Positions 40,801-49,800 of a stretch of 64,000 nt of DNA are shown here, piece by piece (position 1 is the stretch's first letter; every line of letters begins with the position of its first letter). Under the pieces are notes generated by a model, which saw nothing but the letters and a program-made list of their open reading frames with translations, searched no databases and was not told the DNA's origin. Position numbers and translations under genes: made by a program. The stretch covers positions 1,627,501 to 1,691,500 of the forward strand of contig BSQZ01000022.1 of the NCBI GenBank assembly GCA_033239005.1. The letters are read 5' to 3'. Origin of the DNA: Lamellibrachia satsuma. Its lineage: Eukaryota > Annelida > Polychaeta > Sabellida > Siboglinidae.

Positions 40801-43800
40801 CACTTGTATGCTTGTATGCATATAAAATTAACAATTTACTCTTGGTGTAGAAATCCTTGAAATTGTTGCGTTCTCAAATCCATTTTGTTGTTCATCAATC
40901 TCAACAGTAAGAATATAATAATTAGTTGTCTCAAATTTGCTAAACTTAAAAAAGTTACCATTACATTATACACAATAGACGTATTTAGTGGATTGCTGTA
41001 GATCCATTCTGTTGATGTTTATCAATGTTCTCAGCAACAAAGCCAAAGTCTGACGCAGAGGACACAAAGAAAGGTGGTTCACAGCACGGCTTCCAGATGG
41101 CGCCAGATGGGAGACTTATTATTCGCGAGGACAAAGACAAAGACGAACCGCTAAAGAAAGGTCAGATGAAGAGAGTGTGTATATGTCTTAAAAGGTTTAA
41201 AATAGGATCTTGCATTTTTAAGGCTTTGAAAATCGTTAAAATTTGATTTCAACAAACTAAGCCTAGGCAATAATTTGACAAATTTGGAATTTCACTGAGT
41301 GACAGGCTTCTTTAATCAAATGATACAGTTTGATTAAATAAATAAATTGGCTCCAAGAGTGCGTTTGAACAACATTTCTTTGTTTATTTTATTGAATTTA
41401 TCATGGAAAAAGGTATTACATTTTCGAAGTTTTGTTCTTAAGAAGGTCTTAATATCAGCCCAGCTTAAAAAAAGTGTTGTGGTTGTAATTACAGTTACAA
41501 CCACAATAGTTGGTTTAAACTAATTAAAGTTAAACAAACACATTATATTATATTTAGTAATATTTATTTAATGTAAAGTGGACAATAGTTGGTTTAAACT
41601 AATTAAAGTTAAACAAACACATTATATTATATTTAGTAATATTTATTTAATGGAAAGTGGACAGAAACTATACAGCCACGTGCTATGTAAGAATACTTTA
41701 TCATGTTGTTTGATTACTGGAAACCTTGGTAAAATGTAAGTGTACAAATGATGCTAAAATCATTATGCCTTCTGCATTATTAGCTACCATTGCTGCTACT
41801 GCTAAGACACTGTTTATACAGACTGTTTCTGAAAATAACACTTTCCCTACAGGAAAGGGGGCGACAAGCCTTGATGATGATGCCTTTGATGATTTGGACG
41901 AAGTACTAGGGGCCATGGGTATCAAAGCCAAGGTGAGGGTATTGAAATTTGTTTTATAGGAACTGTAACAATGATGATGGCAGAGAGAACACTCAATATA
42001 ATGTAATATGAGGTTGTTTGCATTTGAAGAAATTTTTTTGATGTTTTGGAAGTGCTGGAGCAAAGTGAATGTTGAGGAAAACAAGCTATGATGGCTTTAA
42101 CAGTTGGTGTCTTTTGGCTTAGGCAGAGCCACAAGCATGTGGAAGAGAAACGATGTCCATGAGTACTTTAGACCAGTTGTCAGTCCCACTAAGTGATCAT
42201 GGTGCTTGACCGTGCAGTGGACCATAGTTGTCTTTGCATATTTGACCAAACGTAGTCAGAAGAAACTAAGCAATGCTTTCCAATGCCAAGTTGATATGTA
42301 TTTTAGCACAAAAGTACTCTTAATTTACACTGTATAAATCAGAAGAAGTGAACGAATACTGAATTTTGCTAATTTCGTATTTGTGATGTTAACCATTGAT
42401 CACATTCCTTCCGGCTACTTGGACTTGGTGCAGCGACTTGAATTTGGTGTAGATCATTTACAGAAATACGCGGAATATCAAATAGAATAAGTATTACTAT
42501 TGCATATATATTATACACAAACGTATTGTAGACATATATTAGGAAACAGGTTTTGTTAATTATTAGTCAGAGGGAGTATTTTAGAGTAAGTTAGTTTCAG
42601 ATTCTGTCAGGAAATTTAGCGAGCGTTAATAGGGGTGTTTACAATTCGAAAATTGAGATAACATAGTGAATAGTCAGTAACATTGAATATTGGTTAGAAT
42701 AAGTATTAGTATTATACATATATTGTTCACCAACTTCTTGTAGACATATATTAAGAAACCGTTGTTGTTAACAGAGGTAGTATTTTTTTTTTCACGGATT
42801 CAAACTCAACGAGTGATAAAAGGGAGTTTGTTTACAGATCATTCAACCCGTGCATCGAGCTATCGTTTACATTGGCTAATATATATATAAGATAAAGTGA
42901 TTTATTTACTTAAATTACATACATAAGGTAATATCTGACATAGTGGTAGTCAACGTTTTCGGTAAAAAGGAATGAACAGCAGGATTTTAGCGTAAATTAG
43001 TACACACTGACTTCGTTGTTTTGTTACACAGTGTTCTCCGTATTCGCTAGGTGGCAGGATTTTTAGCCTAAAGTGTTCTTTTGATCACAAAAACAGCCTT
43101 ATTCAAGGCTAACGTAGCAAACTAATTAAAACTAAATTGTATGATGGCGCCGTGCAAGCGGCAGTTAAAGGCTACAAGGCACTTAATTTGTGGCAGTTGC
43201 AGTAACTGGGTGGATTTCGTCAAGTCTGGGTGCGAGAAGTCCTGGGCTGAGGTCCAGGCAGATAGTTTTAGTTTTGAGTGTAGGGGATGCGCAAGGATGA
43301 AGGAACTAGAGGTGGAGTTGGAAGAGCTGAGGCTGCTCGTTGTGGCAATGGTGGGAAGGGAACAGGGGAGTTGTGCCAGTAGTTCTGGTGGGGGAACTGT
43401 AGACGATAAAGTGGGGAAAGACACAAGAGATGCTAGGGAGAGCTCACCTCAGACTGGGAGGAAGCTGAGAGGAGGGAAGGTGACATGTCATAGGGAGACA
43501 GGACGTAAGGAGACGGGAAGGAAAGGAATGGGAGGGAAGACAACCAGAGGGAAGGAGAGGGGAGTAGGGGAGACAGGAGGGAAGGAGATGGGAGTGGGGG
43601 AGACGGGAGGGAAGACAACCGGAGTGAAGGAGAGGGGAGTAGCGGAGACAGGAGGGAAGGAGAAGGGAGTGGGGGAGACGGGAGGGAAAACAACCGGAGT
43701 GGGGGAGACGGGAGGGAAAACAACCGGAGTGAAGGAGAGGGAAGTAGGGGAGACAGGAGGGAAGGAGAAGGGAGTGGGGGAGACGGAAGGGAAAACAACC

Positions 43801-46800
43801 AGAGTGAAGGAAAGGGGAGTGGGAGAGACAAGAGCAAAGGAGTGGGAAGTGGGGGAGACAGGAGGGAAGGGGTCAGGACAGAATGTGATGGAGGGGATCG
43901 AAAGGAAGAGTTATTCTGCAGCAGAGATAGAGGGGGTGAGGAAGAGAGCGAGGGTGTTTGTGGGGGATTCGATAATTAGGAAGACCGACAGAGTCTTAAA
44001 CAAGGGAGATGATGTGGTGGTCTGCTTGCCTGGAGCCAAAATAGAGGCGATAACTGAGAGGATAAAAAACATCGTAGGCTGGGGTAAGGGTGGATCTGTT
44101 TTAGTACACGTAGGGACAAATAACGTAGAGAGGGAGGGTACAACTGCCATAGTTAGAAAATATAGGCAGTTGGTCAGAACACTAAAACAGACGCGGGTTG
44201 AGCAGGTAATACTGTCAGGGATTTTACCTGTAATGGGCAGGAGGGGTCACAAATATCGAAATTGTCGGGGGATGGCAATTAACATGTTAGTCCAGAGGCT
44301 GTGTAGGGAAGAGGAAGTTGGATTTGTGGATTTATGGGGAAGTTTTGTTGGGAGGGCAGATATGTACATGAAGGATGGGCTTCATTTAAGTGGAAAGGGG
44401 GCGGCAGTATTCGCGGACAAACTTTCAGCAGCAGTAGATAGCGACTTGGGTACAATGACAAATATTTTTGGAAGTAAACATTCTTTAAACTAGAAGTGCA
44501 GGGGGGTTACCTAGAGGTGTCTCAAGCAGAACAAGAGGCCACTAGCACAGATAAACCAATATCAAATCATCCGAAAAACATCTCTGAAAAAGGTTATAGA
44601 TGCGTATGTTTAAATGCAAGGAGCATAGTAAATAAGAAAAACGAATTAAACATTATGGTAGAAGATATTGACCCTCACATAATTGGTATAACTGAATCAT
44701 GGGCCAACATAGATATAACAGATGCTGAATTAGGACTGACAGGATACGTAATGTTTAGGAAAGATCGAATAGGAAGAAGGGGCGGGGGAGTTATTTTATA
44801 TGTTAAAGAATCTATTCAGGCTTATGAAATAAAACTAGAAAGGGAAGCAGATTGCGATGAAGCTGTTTGGTGCAAAATTGTTTCAGGAAATTCAAAATTA
44901 ACTATTGGATTAGTTTACCGAAGTCCAAACTTAAACGAAGAGGACAACACAAAAATAATAAACGCTATAAAGGAAGTTAGTAAAGGGGAATGTATCATAA
45001 TGGGAGATTTTAACCATGGACACATACAATGGAATTCTCTAGAGAGCACAGGGATTGATGATCAACAATTTCTATGTTTAATCCAGGATAGCTTTCTTAC
45101 TCAGCACGTACTAGAACCAACCAGGGGAGAAAATTTATTAGATATAGTTTTGTCATCACAAAAAGAATTAGTGGACAATGTAAAAATATTTGAACCATTG
45201 GGTAATAGTGACCATAATCAAATACATTTTGACATCAATGTAAAATCAGAAAGTAAAAATAAGAAAACGTACAAGAGAAACTTCCACAAAGGTAACTACA
45301 AAGATATGAGAAAATACTTAGCACAGCTAGATTGGAATAACATGCTGATGAATAAGACCGCAATTGAATGTTGGAATATTGTAAAATATGAAATTGAGAG
45401 TATCATCGATAAATTTGTTCCCTTCCGAAAACAAGGAAAACGGTGTAGAAAGAAACACTTGTCAAAAGAGGCTATTAGAAAAATAATGCTAAAACAAACT
45501 ATGTGGAGGGTTTATAGGCGTACCAGAAAGGAAGAAGACTATGCAAAATACAAAGAGGCACTTAATGCAGCTACAACTGAAATCAGACAATCTAAAAGAA
45601 GCTATGAGCAAAAACTGGCATGTAACATAAAAAAATGACAGCAAGAGTTTTTATGCATATGTCAGGAGTAAACAAAACGTACAAGACAAGGTTGGACCTC
45701 TAGAAGACAGTGCTGGAAATATAATATCACAGGGGTTTTTAATGGCGGAAGACCTAAATGGTTACTTCAGTTCAGTGTTTACCAAAGAAGATATTAGTTC
45801 ATTACCAGTTGCTGATGCTAAATTTCAGGGGGCTAAATCTGAATATTTAGGACCGTTAGTTGTAACTCCAGAATTGGTAGCTAGGAAAATAAAGGCAATG
45901 AAGGATAACAAATCACCGGGAGTGGATGGGATTCCTCCAAAATTACTAATGGAAACAGTAGATCAAATCAGTATACCACTTGCAAGAGTATTCAACTTGT
46001 CGTTAAAAGAGGGAGTTGTTCCGTTTGAATGGAAAGAAGCAAACATCATACCATTATTTAAAAAGGGTTCGAGAAATAAGTCAGAGAATTACAGACCAGT
46101 GAGTTTAACGTCAGTGATTTGTAAATTATTAGAAAGGTTAATTAAAGACCATATGGTGGACTTCCTCGTTAAGCATAAATTATTAAATTCATCTCAACAT
46201 GGATTCCTTAAAGCGAGGTCATGCTTAACAAATATGTTATGTTTTTTGGAAGAAATCACTAAGTGGATAGACGTGGGATCGCCAGTAGATATTATCTACT
46301 TAGATTTTCAGAAAGCTTTTGACAAAGTGCCACATCAAAGATTGCTACTTAAATTAAAAGCCCATGGTATCGGGGATAGCATAACTGACTGGATAGAACA
46401 ATGGCTGACTGACAGAAGACAACGAGTTGTAGTAGATGGAGAAGTTTCAAATTGGAAATCGGTTTTGAGTGGGGTACCTCAAGGATCAGTATTAGGACCT
46501 ATATTATTCTTAATTTATATCAATGACTTGGACGACAGTATAACAAGTAACGTACTGAAATTTGCGGATGACACAAAGCTGTTTAGAAAGGTTAATACTG
46601 ATGGTGATTAACAACATTTACAAAACGATCTAGACAGATTAGTGAAATGGTCTGAGAAATGGCAGATGCTGTTCAATTTTGGGAAATGTAAATGCCTACA
46701 TACAGGACATGGGAACTTGAATGTAAACTATAAAATGGGAGATACTGTTCTGGGTACTACTGTAAAAGAAAAGGACTTAGGAGTTACAATAAGCGCTGAT

Positions 46801-49800
46801 ATGAAAGTTTCAGAGCAGTGTGGTATTGCAGCTTCAAAGGGTAATCGAATTCTTGGATTGATTAGAAGAAACATAACATACAAGGGAAAAAAGTTAATTA
46901 TACCTCTTTATAAAGCAATAGTTAGACCTCATTTAGAATACTGTATACAAGCATGGAGACCATATCGTAAGAAGGATATAGATATGCTTGAACGCATACA
47001 AAGGAGAGCAACTAAAATGATTCCAGAACTTAGAGACCTTAGTTATGAAGAACGCCTGAAAGAATGTGGTTTAACAACTCTAGAGACAAGGAGGTTAAGA
47101 GGAGATCAGATTGAAGTTTTTAAGATATTGAATGGGTATGAAAATATTGATAGAAATATGTTTTTCTCACTCAAGAAGGATAGCAGAACTAGAGGACATG
47201 AGGTAAAATTAGTAAAGGATCAATGTAGATTGGACATCAGGAAGCACTCGTTCTCACAGAGGACAATAAATGAATGGAACAAATTGTCTACAGATTGTGT
47301 AACTGCTAGCAGCGTGAATATGTTTAAAAACAAGGTTGACACATATATCAGGAGGGCGGGTTATAAGTAGGTGAACATTGTTGGACTCTCGATAAGCCAA
47401 TGGCTTCCTTGTCCACTTGCCATCTGGGCCTTTGGCTGGGATGGCAAATCTTGTTAAATCTTGTTAAAGTACGACAAGCCGAATTTCCGGCCCTGCGGTG
47501 TGACACTACAGTACGACAGGCCGGATTTTCGGCATTGGCTGCGTTCACCATTTGAATTGTTTTTACACCCCTGTACTCACAATTATCCACTACATGGAGC
47601 CACTTGTTATATATGGTTGTCATGGCGAATGAATTAGTTATTCAGTAGCGGCAATCGTTGATTATCGCTCAATATAATTTTACAGAGATTTTTACGATGG
47701 CCGCAATGGTGGACGGCATTACTTCAACTGGCGATTTACCGCCGTATGTTTTGGACAGATTATTTGATAGTGTTAGCGACGAATCTTTGTCGGATGTTGA
47801 CGATCGAAATAACGATGATGTTGGGAAACTTAGCGACCGAGCAGAAGGCGAAACGGACACTGACAGTGGGAGTATTTTCGATCGCTACTCAGATGTCAGT
47901 GATGATGAAAGTGACAGCATAAACCCTGAGGATGAGCTGTGCACTGTACTATCAATGATGGATGATGCGTCGTTGCCGAAGCTTGATTTTTTAAGAAGGA
48001 AAAAGTGTCTGTGAATCCGTCAACATGCAAAGTTTGATTGGAATTGGTCCAGTAGCGATGGATGTTTTAGGCAGTTAGCAAATTTTCAAATAAACACTTC
48101 TGTGACATATGTATAAAATACAAATAAAGAACTTGTTTTTTACTTTCTTATACTCCACAAAATGTACTTGGTATTGTATTTTATATTATAGTACACTCCT
48201 GTAGCACGCTCAACATGAGTAGTTTACATTAAATATGTACACTGGCATACAACTGTGTTCAACAACTGCAAAAACATTGAAATCGTGGTGGCCATCTTGG
48301 ATCACTGGTTACCATGACGACAAAATGTAAAATGATATGGCTCATTTTACTCGCTGATTATCGTACTTTCAGAATATATAAAATATTCCTATTCATAAAA
48401 TGCATTTTTGTTGCTTTGTTTGGCAATTTTCTTGCGTATTTACTGGGAATGCAGCATTCAGTGGTCACAGCAGATCAGGACTGTAGTACTGAAATGGTTA
48501 AGGTTATTGTCTGGATACAGGTTTGATTGCTGTAGTACAGTGGTAGTTTGTGTGTGTTCAGTAATTCCAGCTAGGGTGTTAGTAATTTGTTGGTGATTTC
48601 TTTCTGTGATTTATTTCAGAGACATCAGCGGAAGCGAAGAATGTCGAACGATGATGAAGATGTGATGGATGAGGAAGCACCATCTATGAAATATCAGGGT
48701 AACTATTTCACTTGTACATACGTTCCTTGAAACATTAAGTCTTACTATGTTGAAAGTGTCATTTATATTGGTGAAAATATTCATTAAGGTGTGAGTAATC
48801 TTCTTTCGTTGTGTTGTCATTTATATTATCTAATCAATGTTATTTCTGCCTCTGTGTAAAGTTTTCTTTTGATGGAAGTTCATTTTTACAGGCTCATTGG
48901 GAGTCTCCCGAGCTTTCCAGTAAACCTTACAAATTTCCCAGGTTATTTTTAATGTACGTTGTTATATAGTTCGGAATCCAGTCCGTTGGACAGTTCAAAG
49001 CACTTCACCCTTTGGCAGACCTGCTTGACTTCTCTGGGAAGCATTCAGCCACGCTGCAATTACTGTGTGAAGACATTCAGATATCCATCTCAGTCTGTAG
49101 CTGGGTACTCATTTATACATTTGAGTGAACTGAGGCAACGTTGGGTGAACGAAATTGCCAAAGCTTTGAAACGGCAGCAAAAGGTTTCGAACCCGGGTTC
49201 TCTCATTTGAGAGCCAGACGTTCTAACCGCGACGCTAATATGCTCCAGTTTTGAAAGTTTGCAATGCAAAAATTATTTGTTTGTGATTCTTATCCTTATC
49301 TTCTGATGAACAGCCTGAAAATAGTTCCTGTAATTAAATTTATTTTCAACATTTACACCTTGCCTCGTTATTTTCAGTCCTTAGCGTTTTTGCGTGTTTT
49401 GGTATTAATTGCCAAAGTTGACTCTGATGATTGATCTGATTTCAGCGGGTGGCAGCGGCATTCACAGACCTGTCACAGGAGCTAAGTCAAAAAAGGGAAA
49501 AAGTTTAGCACCCGGGGAAGAATTCAAGGCTAAGGTAAGCCCTGCTCGCTGTCCTCTCTTGATGTGTGTCACGTGTCATTCTCTGACATACGCAGCTTGT
49601 CAGTTGCTTGTCACATATCGTCTGTTATTTAATGTCACTTGCCATTTCTCATGTCATGGTTATGTCACTTGTTGATATTTACGGATTTATTTTATTAATT
49701 TATTTGTTATTTATGTCTTGATTCAAAACAATAATTATGTGTAAATGATATATATCATTTTTAGTAATAAAAATTTTTATTTCAGTAATATGTGCAAAGA

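Larger units (their letters stand above)
43141..47468 (+). mobile_element. CR1-type LINE, nearly intact, in RRP12 intron 29
   Basis: Complete ORF1 (43141-44493) and an ORF2 with only two lesions, followed by a short 3' end with the direct repeat ATCTTGTTAA at 47449-47467. The 3' end matches the copy at 53.55 kb. The 5' boundary is not defined, because no second full copy with the same 5' end is present. It lies in sense with RRP12. The 6.7-kb intron is mostly this element. Confidence 0.85.

Noticed and set aside
41960..42100. Possible intronic C/D-box snoRNA (TGATGA-like near 41968)
   Set aside because: No matching D box at suitable spacing and no terminal stem.
43433..43837. Leu/Pro/Ser-rich minus-strand frame
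   Set aside because: Complement of the purine-rich CR1 ORF1 linker.
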